From Solirubrobacterales bacterium (GTDB lineage: Bacteria > Actinomycetota > Thermoleophilia > Solirubrobacterales > Solirubrobacteraceae), in the NCBI GenBank assembly GCA_003151895.1, contig PLYX01000068.1, positions 849-6,469 on the forward strand: DNA of 5,621 nt. Direction: 5' to 3'. Of this stretch, positions 1 to 5,621 are shown in pieces (the first letter of the stretch is position 1; each line of letters starts with the position of its first letter). Position numbers and translations under genes: made by a program. The notes beneath the pieces were generated by a model. It worked only from the letters and a program-made list of their open reading frames with translations, was not told the DNA's origin and made no database searches.

Positions 1-920
1 GGGTTCGGGTGCACCTCGACGATGATCCCATCCGCCCCGGCGGCAGCCGCCGCGAGCGACATCGGGCCGACGAGCGAGCGCCGCCCGGCGGCGTGGCTCG
101 GGTCGACGACGACCGGCAGGTGCGAAAGCTCTTTCAGCACCGGCACCGCCTGCAGGTCGAGCGTCACGCGGTAGGACGTCTCGAACGTGCGGATGCCGCG
201 CTCGCACAGCATCACGTTCGGGTTGCCTTCCTTCAGGATGTACTCGGCCGCCATCAACAGGTCATCCAGCGTCGCCGACAGGCCGCGCTTGAGCAGCGCG
301 GGACGGCCGGAGCGGCCGATCTCTGCCAGCAGCGGGAAGTTCTGCATGTTGCGCGCGCCGACCTGGATCACGTCGGCCACCTCGAGCACCGGCTCCAGCT
401 CGCGCGCGTCCATCAGCTCGGTCACGATCGGCAGGCCCGTGCGCTCCTTCGCCTCGGCGAGCAGGCGCAAACCCTCCTGGCCAAGTCCTTGGAAGGCGTA
501 GGGTGACGTGCGCGGCTTGTAGGCGCCGCCGCGCAGCATCGCCGCGCCGGCGTCCTTGACGACGTCGGCCGTCTCCAGGAGCTGCTCACGCGATTCCACG
601 GTGCATGGTCCGGCGATCAGCGCGAAGTGCTCGCCCCCGATCTTGCGCCCCGCGATGTCGAGCACGGTGCGCTCGCCGTGGCGTATCTGCGCGGAGGCGA
701 GCTTGTAGGGCTTGAGGATCGGCATGACGCGATCGACGCCCGGCTGGCCCTCCAACCCCAGGCTTTCGAGGCTGACGTCCTGCTCGACGTCGCCGATCGC
801 TCCGATCACCGTCAGACGGGCTCCCTTGATCGGGTGGGCGAGCGCGCCGGCGCCCTGGATCTTCTCGATGACCGCGTCGATCTCCTGATCGGTGGCGGTC
901 TCCTTCATGACGATCATCAT
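1..920 (-). CDS. aroF: 3-deoxy-7-phosphoheptulonate (DAHP) synthase, type I-beta, 3'-truncated by window edge
   Basis: This enzyme condenses phosphoenolpyruvate with erythrose 4-phosphate to DAHP, the first cytosolic step of the shikimate pathway. I translated 306 codons from the ATG at 920; the frame is still open at base 1, so roughly the last 30-40 residues are missing. Residues 1 to about 70 (MMIVMKETATDQEIDAVIEK...) look like the small ferredoxin-like/ACT-like domain that precedes the barrel in Thermotoga-type enzymes and mediates Tyr/Phe feedback there. The TIM barrel follows, with GPCTVES (104-110), KPRTSPYAFQGLG (135-147), LLKRG (209-213) and DPSHAAG (273-279). Metal ligands visible by family comparison are Cys106, His276 and Glu302; the expected fourth, an Asp, lies beyond the edge. 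The start is fixed by a good Shine-Dalgarno at 928-934; the adjacent second ATG is an equally possible start. It follows hisC by 42 nt, probably in one transcript. The gene symbol is a family-level choice; aroA or aroG are also used. Confidence 0.95.
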   Translation of the reverse strand, partial: MMIVMKETATDQEIDAVIEKIQGAGALAHPIKGARLTVIGAIGDVEQDVSLESLGLEGQPGVDRVMPILKPYKLASAQIRHGERTVLDIAGRKIGGEHFALIAGPCTVESREQLLETADVVKDAGAAMLRGGAYKPRTSPYAFQGLGQEGLRLLAEAKERTGLPIVTELMDARELEPVLEVADVIQVGARNMQNFPLLAEIGRSGRPALLKRGLSATLDDLLMAAEYILKEGNPNVMLCERGIRTFETSYRVTLDLQAVPVLKELSHLPVVVDPSHAAGRRSLVGPMSLAAAAAGADGIIVEVHPN

Positions 921-927
921 CGGTTTA

Positions 928-934
928 TCCTTTC
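928..934 (-). promoter_or_regulatory. Ribosome binding site of the DAHP synthase gene
   Basis: On the minus strand the sequence reads GAAAGGA, followed by a 7-nt spacer and then ATGATG at 920. It is the clearest Shine-Dalgarno among the starts I inspected in the window and supports starting the DAHP synthase at 920 (or at the next codon). Confidence 0.6.
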
Positions 935-962
935 AGGTACGGGTTGGTCGCTGTCGCGGGCC

Positions 963-2063
963 TCAGAGAGCTTCGGCGAGCGCGTCGAGGAAGATTGCGT
1001 TCTCCTCTGTTGTACCGTAGGTCACACGCAGCGCCCCTGGCCTGCCGAGCGCGCCACCGCCGCGCACGAGCACGCCGCGCTCGGCGAGGCCGCGCATGAC
1101 GTCCGCCTCGCGCGTGGCCGCCTGCTCGGGGTCGTGCCCGCCGAGGCCGAACCAGCAGAAGTTGGCCTGCGACTCCGCCGGCTCGATCCCCAGGGCGCGC
1201 AGGCGCTCGTCGACCGAGATGCGCTCGGCGATCGTGCGCGTCACACGGTCTGTCACCGCGTCCTGGTGTGCAAGCGCCTCAACGGCCGCGGTCTGTGCGA
1301 GCGCGTTGCAGAAGAACGGCTGGCGAACCTGGTCGACCGCGCGCGGCAGATCCTCCGAACCACACAGGGCGAAGCCCACGCGCAGGCCGCAGAGCCCGTA
1401 CACCTTCGAGAAGGTGCGCAGCAGCACCAGGTTGGGATGATGTGCGAGCAGGTCGATCGAGGCGTCGGGGTCCTCGAGCAGATTGAACTCGCAGTAGGCC
1501 TCGTCGACGATCACGCACACGTGGCGCGGGACCTCGGCGACGAAGTCCGCGACGCTCGCGAGCGCCACGGCGGTGCTCGTGGGGTTGTTCGGGTTGCACA
1601 CGATCACCAGGCGCGTGGCGGCGGTGATCTCGCGCAGCATCCCCCGCAGGTCGTGACGCTCGCACGCGTCGAGCGGGACGGTGACCGCGCGCGCGCCCGA
1701 CGCCGCGCTCAGGTGCGGGTAGACAGAGAACGACGGCCACGCGTACACGAGCTCGGCGCCCGGCTCCAGCAATGCCTCGCCTGCCGCGAGCAGGATGTCG
1801 CACGAGCCGTTGCCGATCGCGATCCGCGACGCGGGCACGCCATAGCGCTCGGAGAGACGCTCGCGCAGCAGCGAGTTGGTCGGGTCCGGGTAGCGGTTGA
1901 GGGTTGCAAGCGCCCCCTGGATCGCCTCGATCACCGCGGGCAGCGGCGGCCATGGCGACTCGTTGGAGGCGAGCCGTACCTTCGGCGCACGCTGCGCATA
2001 GCCGCCCGCGGCCGGGTATGTCGGGATGCGCGCGATTCGCTGCGAGAACTCGAGGGCCATCAT
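963..2063 (-). CDS. hisC: Histidinol-phosphate / aromatic amino acid aminotransferase (class I/II, PLP-dependent)
   Basis: This is a 366-residue fold-type I PLP aminotransferase of the HisC family, near the usual 350-370 residues. Landmarks are ASNESPWPP (32-40) near the N-terminus, NPNNPT (157-162) with the pyridine-contacting Asn, DEAYCEF (187-193) with Asp187 and Tyr190, and RTFSKVYGLCGLRVG (216-230) with Lys220 as the probable Schiff-base lysine. Arg228 probably contacts the phosphate, and RVTYGTTEEN (346-355) holds the substrate-carboxylate Arg346. HisC converts imidazole-acetol phosphate and glutamate to histidinol phosphate. Close relatives instead transaminate phenylpyruvate, 4-hydroxyphenylpyruvate or prephenate. 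The neighbouring chorismate mutase and DAHP synthase make an aromatic role at least as plausible as histidine synthesis, and sequence alone does not settle it. Two tandem ATGs (2063 and 2060) follow a weak AGG at 2069-2071. It starts 52 nt after the secreted-protein gene. Confidence 0.9.
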   Translation of the reverse strand: MMALEFSQRIARIPTYPAAGGYAQRAPKVRLASNESPWPPLPAVIEAIQGALATLNRYPDPTNSLLRERLSERYGVPASRIAIGNGSCDILLAAGEALLEPGAELVYAWPSFSVYPHLSAASGARAVTVPLDACERHDLRGMLREITAATRLVIVCNPNNPTSTAVALASVADFVAEVPRHVCVIVDEAYCEFNLLEDPDASIDLLAHHPNLVLLRTFSKVYGLCGLRVGFALCGSEDLPRAVDQVRQPFFCNALAQTAAVEALAHQDAVTDRVTRTIAERISVDERLRALGIEPAESQANFCWFGLGGHDPEQAATREADVMRGLAERGVLVRGGGALGRPGALRVTYGTTEENAIFLDALAEAL

Positions 2064-2115
2064 CGATACCTATTGTGGCGAACTGCCGAACGGCGTAACG
2101 GCTCGGCTCAGCGCG
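2064..2115 (-). other. 52-nt spacer between secreted-protein gene and hisC; weak possible internal promoter
   Basis: The spacer contains a 10-bp near-palindrome GCCGAACGGC at 2085-2094. It also holds a minus-strand CACAAT (2072-2077), matching four of six positions of a -10 box and ending about 8 nt before the hisC ATG. No convincing -35 lies at the right distance; GTTACG at about 16 nt is poor. If real, hisC-aroF could be transcribed with almost no leader, independently of the upstream gene. The palindrome has no T-tract, so I do not call a terminator. Confidence 0.2.
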
Positions 2116-4107
2116 TCAGCGCCGCGCATGCCGCGCTGTGCTCCCGCCGCTCGTCAGCGTCAGCGAGCGCACGATCTGCCAGGCGCCGCCTTCCTGGCCT
2201 TCGACCGTGACGACCAGCTTGCAGGCGAGCGCATGGCCCTTGCGAAGCAGCACGCGACCCTTGGCGTTCAGCGAGAGCAACAGTTCCCCAAGCGACCCCG
2301 GCAGGAATCTCACGAACACTGCCCCCTTGGGCGCGCCTTGGTGTCGAGCGACGCCCACCGGCACGAGCCTCGTGAGCCGGCGTCTGTGCGAGACGCTTGT
2401 GATCCTGGCGTACAGCTGCAAAGTAACCCCACACGCCGGTGGGCATTCGGCGCGCCCGAGCACGAAGGGGCCAACGCCCGAGAGCTTCCTGCCGTTGGCC
2501 GGCAGGCCGAGCATCGCGGCCAGCTGCGTGGCGGTGAGATGCGCCGGCGGTGAGGCCGGTTCCTTGATTGTGATCGGGAGCGGTGCCGGCGCAGGAGGCG
2601 GCGGCACGGGCGCGGCGCCCACGTTGAATGCCTCCACGGTCGCCTGCGCGTTGCCGTACGCGTCATAGGCGGTAAGCGCCACTTCGTAGACGCCGGGCTT
2701 GGCGTATGTGTGCGAGCTGGTGGGGCTCGACGTGCCCACCTGTTCGCCTTCGAAGTCCCACACCCAGTAGACAGCCGGATCGCCGGACGCCCCGGAGGCG
2801 GAGCCGTTGAACGTCACGGGGACGGTGGCCGCCGCGCCCGCCGACACGCTGAAGCTCGCCCCGATCGCGCGCTGCACGCAGCCGCCTTCGAACAGGCCGG
2901 CTTCGTTGCTCCACACGCGCTGGGTGAAGTAGTGGTCGCCGTTTATGAGCTGGTTGTAGGCGCTTGCCGCTCCTTCCAGCGGATTGACCACTCCCAGCGG
3001 TTCGCCGTAGGTGCCCAGGACGGTGCTCTCCGGCGGCAGGCACTTGTCGGCGATCTCCTGCCCGATCACGTCGGTCCACGCGTTGGGCTCGCATTCGCTC
3101 GCGTATTCCGCTTTGGCCGCACACTGGCTGCCGATCGGGTCCGTGATCGTCTCGTTGACCTCGTGGCTCGCGTCGTCGATCGCGGCGTCCGTGCCGTTGT
3201 CGGTGGATGAGTTGGGGTGCACGCCGAAGTCGCAACCGGGCACTTCGCCGACGAACGGCAGGTCCGCATAGAGCGTCTGCTGGCCCACCGTCACCCCGTC
3301 GCCGCCGAAGTCGCCGTGGTAGGCGCAGTATTGCTTGTAGGCACACTGGCCTGAGGATTTTTCGAAGCAGCCGCCGACGCCGTGGGGTGTCAGCACCACA
3401 TAGACGTCGTGCAGGCCCTTTTCGCTCGTTTTGGCGACGGTTTTGACCTCTTTTTGGATGTCCGAGTCAAGCAGGCACGGACCTTTCGAGTACTTGGTTT
3501 CGTCGATGCAGTTCGTTCCGTTCACCGGGAACGCGTCGTGCCTCACTTCTGCGTCGACCACACTGAACGAGAGCTTGTATTCACCCGGTCCCGTTGTATC
3601 GCCGTACTGCGGATCGACGGCAAACACGTTCGTCTGCGCGCCGCTGTCATGTGCGACATCTTCGAAGTACCGCTCGACCGTTTCCACATAGTGTTCTGGG
3701 AACGCTTCGACACCCCCCTGCCAGAAGATCAGGTGCACGGTCGGGTCGCGCAGCACCGGCCCACCCCGGTAGCAGACATCGTGCGTCGCCAGGAAAAGTT
3801 CTTCACTTTCGCACGGCGCGAAGAGTTCCTTGTTCGGTTCGGCGGCGCCCTTGAGCCCCTTGAAAGGCCGGGCACGCACAGCGGCGAAAGCACTCGTCAC
3901 GAGCTTTTCGTGCGCCATCACGGCGGTGCTCGAGCCGAGCACAGGCATGACGCCGCGGATCGCCGGGAAGCCGGGCAGCCTGCCCACGTGCGGATGCGGC
4001 TCGGCGCCCTGCGCCATCCCCGCCGTGAGCGCAAGCGCCACCGATACGCAGAGGAGCGCCGCTGCTCTACTGCGCCGCAAGAAGATCCGCCCGCAAGCTC
4101 GCCGCAT
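2116..4107 (-). CDS. Secreted PKD-domain protein with EXORDIUM-like HExxE domain (function unknown)
   Basis: I do not recognise this as a named protein. From the ATG at 4107 it has 663 residues. Residues 1-35 form a signal peptide: a basic n-region with R2, R3, R7, R11, R12 and R14, a hydrophobic core AAALLCVSVALALTA, and cleavage near 32-35. An N-terminal domain (about 95-415) contains 12 cysteines, probably disulfide-bonded, with VHLIFWQGG (124-132), VYVVLTPHGVGGCF (235-248) and YCAYHGDFGG (260-269). Its signature is SHEVNETITDP (314-324) followed by NAWTD (342-346) and GQEIADKC (349-356). This spacing resembles the HE..AE...NP...W...EIADLC pattern I recall from phosphate-induced/EXORDIUM proteins. 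A PKD domain follows at about 418-496, with WVWDFEGEQ and HTYAKPGVYEVALTAYD. Then come a Pro/Ala linker (499-522) and a beta-rich C-terminal domain (523-652). It is probably exported and may bind or process cell-wall material, but no activity is shown. The start is uncertain: an upstream ATG at 4143 and a TTG at 4080 are alternatives. The TTG has GGGCGGA 5 nt upstream and gives a textbook signal peptide. Confidence 0.85.
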   Translation of the reverse strand: MRRACGRIFLRRSRAAALLCVSVALALTAGMAQGAEPHPHVGRLPGFPAIRGVMPVLGSSTAVMAHEKLVTSAFAAVRARPFKGLKGAAEPNKELFAPCESEELFLATHDVCYRGGPVLRDPTVHLIFWQGGVEAFPEHYVETVERYFEDVAHDSGAQTNVFAVDPQYGDTTGPGEYKLSFSVVDAEVRHDAFPVNGTNCIDETKYSKGPCLLDSDIQKEVKTVAKTSEKGLHDVYVVLTPHGVGGCFEKSSGQCAYKQYCAYHGDFGGDGVTVGQQTLYADLPFVGEVPGCDFGVHPNSSTDNGTDAAIDDASHEVNETITDPIGSQCAAKAEYASECEPNAWTDVIGQEIADKCLPPESTVLGTYGEPLGVVNPLEGAASAYNQLINGDHYFTQRVWSNEAGLFEGGCVQRAIGASFSVSAGAAATVPVTFNGSASGASGDPAVYWVWDFEGEQVGTSSPTSSHTYAKPGVYEVALTAYDAYGNAQATVEAFNVGAAPVPPPPAPAPLPITIKEPASPPAHLTATQLAAMLGLPANGRKLSGVGPFVLGRAECPPACGVTLQLYARITSVSHRRRLTRLVPVGVARHQGAPKGAVFVRFLPGSLGELLLSLNAKGRVLLRKGHALACKLVVTVEGQEGGAWQIVRSLTLTSGGSTARHARR

Positions 4108-4438
4108 CGCGCAGGTAGACGTGTCTTGCCTCGTGCCCCTCATCCGCGTAATAGTGAATCAGAACCCGAATGACCCGGGGTAAGGAGCCCGGCACCGGGA
4201 TCTCACGGGCGCACAGCAGCGGGACGCGCTCGAACCCGAGCGCGCGGGCCGCGACCGCCGGGAACTCTGCCGTGAGGTCGTCGGTGACCGTGAAGATGCA
4301 GCTCACGACGCGCTCGGGCCCGAGCGCATTGCGCTCCATGATCTCCCCCATCAGCTCGGTCGTGGCGCTCAGGATCTCGTGTGCGTCGTCGTGAGACACC
4401 GAGATCGCGCCCCGCAGGGCATAGAGGCGTTGCGGCAT
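4067..4438 (-). CDS. aroH: Chorismate mutase, AroH type (monofunctional)
   Basis: This is a 123-residue trimeric-type chorismate mutase, which rearranges chorismate to prephenate and commits carbon to Phe and Tyr. Compared from memory with the Bacillus subtilis enzyme, essentially all active-site residues are present at nearly the same positions. These are Arg9 in LRGAISV, Arg65 in the helix after EFPAVAA, Cys76 and Glu79 in VPLLCAREI, Arg91 in RVIRVLI, Tyr108 in RHVYL, and Arg116 in SLRADL. Length matches the family (about 120-127 residues), so it should be active. The ATG at 4438 gives the canonical N-terminus; a weak GAAAGAA lies about 8 nt upstream (4447-4453). The same frame stays open further upstream, but that extension would run back into rluB and is not family-like. 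The gene lies 53 nt after rluB, and its 3' end overlaps the start of the secreted-protein gene in another frame. Confidence 0.95.
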   Translation of the reverse strand: MPQRLYALRGAISVSHDDAHEILSATTELMGEIMERNALGPERVVSCIFTVTDDLTAEFPAVAARALGFERVPLLCAREIPVPGSLPRVIRVLIHYYADEGHEARHVYLRDAASLRADLLAAQ

Positions 4439-4491
4439 CGCGGCGATTCTTTCAGAGCGCGCCCCCGGACCCGCCGCCCGGGGCCCCCGGC
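4439..4491 (-). other. 53-nt GC-rich spacer between rluB and aroH
   Basis: The spacer is strongly G-rich on the minus strand and includes an almost loop-less palindrome around 4479-4490 (CCGGGGCCCCCGG type). Without a loop and a T-tract this is not a standard intrinsic terminator, so transcription can plausibly continue from rluB into aroH. The aroH ribosome-binding region occupies the downstream end. No small ORF with family-like features was seen. Confidence 0.3.
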
Positions 4492-5226
4492 TCAGGATCC
4501 ACGGCGCTTTCGCTCCGTGGCGGCACTCCCCGAGAGGCCGCGCAGGCGCTCCACCTCGGCGTCGCTCAGGCGGCGGTGCGCCCCCGGCGCCAGCACGCCC
4601 AGTCTGAGCGGCCCGAACGTGACCCGTTGCAACGCCTCCACGGGATGACCCACCGCCTCGCACATGCGCCGCACCTGACGGTTGCGGCCCTCGTGGATCG
4701 TGAGTTCGATCTCCGCTTTGCGCACTCGCACCACGCGCGCCGGCGCGGTCATCCCGTCCCGCAGGCGCACCCCCTCGCGCAGACGGCCCAACGCCTGCTC
4801 GCCGACCGGCCCACCGCCCACGCGCACGCGGTAGGTCTTTCCCACCTCGAAGCTCGGATGGGTCAAGCGGTGCGCGAGCGCGCCGTCGTTCGTCAGCAGG
4901 ATCAGCCCGCTCGTGTCGGCGTCCAGGCGCCCGACCGGATAGAGGCGCCGCGGCTCATCGGGCACGAGCGAGACGACCGTCGGGCGGCCGTGCGTGTCCT
5001 GCGCGGTGCTCACCACGCCGAGCGGCTTGTTCACGGCGTAGACGACGTGTCGCTCAGGCCCGTCGAGCCTGCGCCCGTCAGCCGCCACCCCGCTGCGCTC
5101 ATCCACGTCCAGCGCGGGGTCGAGCACGACATCGCCGGCGACGGTGACCCGCCCATCTCGGATCATGGCCTCTGCCGCACGGCGCGAAGCGACGCCCGCG
5201 TGGGCCAAATACTTGGCTAGACGCAT
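4492..5226 (-). CDS. rluB: 23S rRNA pseudouridine synthase, RluB/RsuA family
   Basis: This is a 244-residue RNA-modifying enzyme that isomerises a uridine in 23S rRNA to pseudouridine; the RluB target in E. coli is U2605. Residues 1 to about 60 form an S4 RNA-binding domain (MRLAKYLAHAGVASRRAAE...DGRVTVAG). The catalytic domain carries NKP (66-68) and GRLDADTSGLILLTNDG (99-115) with catalytic Asp102. It also has GKTYRV (129-134) and GRNRQVRRM (180-188), all typical of the RsuA/RluB/RluE/RluF group. RsuA-type 16S specificity cannot be excluded, but the single-copy actinobacterial member is conventionally called RluB. The frame stays open upstream to 5406, but that stretch overlaps rlmN antisense and the S4 domain begins exactly at the ATG at 5226. 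No Shine-Dalgarno precedes this ATG, whereas a TATGGT lies 8 nt upstream, suggesting a leaderless mRNA. It is probably the first gene of the minus-strand cluster. Confidence 0.93.
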   Translation of the reverse strand: MRLAKYLAHAGVASRRAAEAMIRDGRVTVAGDVVLDPALDVDERSGVAADGRRLDGPERHVVYAVNKPLGVVSTAQDTHGRPTVVSLVPDEPRRLYPVGRLDADTSGLILLTNDGALAHRLTHPSFEVGKTYRVRVGGGPVGEQALGRLREGVRLRDGMTAPARVVRVRKAEIELTIHEGRNRQVRRMCEAVGHPVEALQRVTFGPLRLGVLAPGAHRRLSDAEVERLRGLSGSAATERKRRGS

Positions 5227-5234
5227 CGACTGCA

Positions 5235-5240
5235 ACCATA
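5235..5240 (-). promoter_or_regulatory. Candidate -10 box for a leaderless rluB transcript
   Basis: On the minus strand TATGGT fits the actinobacterial TAnnnT pattern and ends 8 nt before the rluB ATG, so transcription would begin at or next to the start codon. No recognisable -35 element lies 16-18 nt upstream, where the rlmN coding sequence begins. The placement in a 20-bp divergent gap (5227-5246) leaves little other room for a promoter. This is inference from position and sequence only. Confidence 0.35.
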
Positions 5241-5246
5241 GGGGCC

Positions 5247-5621
5247 ATGGATCTCGATCTCCTCGATCACACGCTCGCCTCGGGCGGCCAGCCCCCATTC
5301 CGCGCGCGCCAGGTGTGGGAGTGGGTGGCGAAGGGCGCCGGCGGCTACGAGCAGATGACGAACCTGCCCGCCCCGCTGCGTGAGTGGCTGGGCGAGGCCG
5401 TGCCATTCTCGAGCCTCAAGCTGCAGGACGAGCGCACGGCGAGCGACGGGACGGTCAAGGCGTTGTTTGCCACCGGCGACGGACGACCGATCGAGGCCGT
5501 GCTGATGCGATATCGAGACTCTCGCCGCTCGATCTGCGTCTCCTCGCAGTCGGGCTGTCCCTTGACGTGCAAGTTCTGCGCCACCGGCCAGATGAAGTTC
5601 GCACGCAACCTCACCGCGTCG
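5247..5621 (+). CDS. rlmN: Dual-specificity 23S rRNA/tRNA adenine C2-methyltransferase, radical SAM, 3'-truncated by window edge
   Basis: RlmN methylates C2 of A2503 in 23S rRNA, and A37 of some tRNAs, using a radical SAM mechanism. I translated 125 codons from the ATG at 5247; the frame is open at the window end, so only about the first third of a 340-380-residue protein is present. The N-terminal helical accessory domain includes PPFRARQVWEWV (16-27) and YEQMTNLP (34-41). The iron-sulfur motif GCPLTCKFCATG (103-114) supplies Cys104, Cys108 and Cys111. Cys97 in ICVSSQ corresponds to the conserved Cys118 of the E. coli enzyme. The usual start is supported by alignment with the family N-terminus. 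An AGGGG at 5240-5244 lies only 2 nt from the ATG, too close for a normal ribosome site. The gene diverges from rluB with 20 bp between start codons. Confidence 0.95.
   Translation, partial: MDLDLLDHTLASGGQPPFRARQVWEWVAKGAGGYEQMTNLPAPLREWLGEAVPFSSLKLQDERTASDGTVKALFATGDGRPIEAVLMRYRDSRRSICVSSQSGCPLTCKFCATGQMKFARNLTAS

Noticed and set aside
2085..2094. Inverted repeat GCCGAACGGC as an intrinsic terminator after the secreted-protein gene
   Set aside because: The stem is only 3-4 bp with a tiny loop and there is no T-tract on either strand; such short palindromes are common by chance at this GC content.
627..2210. Long plus-strand open frame of 527 codons opposite hisC and part of the DAHP synthase gene
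   Set aside because: It runs antisense to two clear enzymes, has an Arg/Ala/Asp/His-rich low-information translation with no domain, and is the usual stop-poor shadow of GC-rich coding DNA.
4018..4080. Lipoprotein or Tat signal in the secreted protein
   Set aside because: The cysteine in ALLC lies in the hydrophobic core and lacks a proper lipobox residue at -1. The RRSRAAALL stretch lacks the Phe/Leu-Lys part of the twin-arginine motif. A general Sec signal fits best.
3382..4173. Plus-strand open frame of 263 codons opposite the secreted protein
   Set aside because: It is antisense to a protein with signal peptide, PKD domain and conserved motifs; its own translation shows no recognisable fold and no convincing start.
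4478..4490. GC-only palindrome between rluB and aroH as a terminator
   Set aside because: It has no loop and no following T-run on the minus strand; it is better explained by GC-rich composition.
4439..4663. 75-codon N-terminal extension of chorismate mutase up to 4663
   Set aside because: It overlaps the rluB coding sequence and is Gly/Arg/Ala-rich without family similarity; the AroH family begins at the MPQRLYALRGA start.
4381..5220. Plus-strand open frame of 279 codons opposite rluB and aroH
   Set aside because: Rich in Arg, His and Ala with no motif, it mirrors the codon structure of rluB, whose catalytic motifs are unmistakable.
5227..5406. 60-codon N-terminal extension of RluB up to 5406
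   Set aside because: It is antisense to the rlmN start, has a Pro/Arg-rich unstructured sequence, and the S4 domain begins exactly at the ATG at 5226.

Overview
The window is a compact, GC-rich chromosomal segment from a bacterium, most likely a high-GC actinomycetote. The class Thermoleophilia/Solirubrobacterales is my best guess, from codon bias, the aromatic-gene layout and the style of the secreted protein; this is inference, not a search result. Hand counts give about 75-78% GC in the housekeeping genes sampled.

Five genes lie head-to-tail on the minus strand and one partial gene lies on the plus strand. In minus-strand order of transcription they are: rluB (4492-5226, 23S rRNA pseudouridine synthase), aroH (4067-4438, monofunctional chorismate mutase), a large secreted PKD-domain protein (2116 to about 4107, overlapping the end of aroH), a hisC-type aminotransferase (963-2063), and a type I-beta DAHP synthase (1-920, C-terminus cut off by the window edge). 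Gaps are 53, overlapping, 52 and 42 nt, so an operon is likely. At the right end rlmN (5247 to the edge, radical SAM 23S rRNA methyltransferase) diverges from rluB across only 20 bp.

Three of the genes form a logical aromatic amino acid set. DAHP synthase opens the shikimate pathway, chorismate mutase commits chorismate to prephenate, and the HisC-like aminotransferase could serve the histidine pathway or the final transamination to Phe/Tyr. RluB and RlmN both modify 23S rRNA near the peptidyl-transferase centre.

The outlier is the secreted protein. It carries a signal peptide, an N-terminal cysteine-rich domain with a SHEVNE...TDP...EIADKC signature reminiscent of EXORDIUM/phosphate-induced proteins, a PKD domain, a proline-rich linker and a C-terminal beta-type domain. 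It interrupts the aromatic genes, and part of it has clearly lower GC. I regard it as the most interesting object here. I saw no tRNA, rRNA, CRISPR array, insertion sequence or convincing intrinsic terminator. No stretch longer than 300 bases is without a gene.
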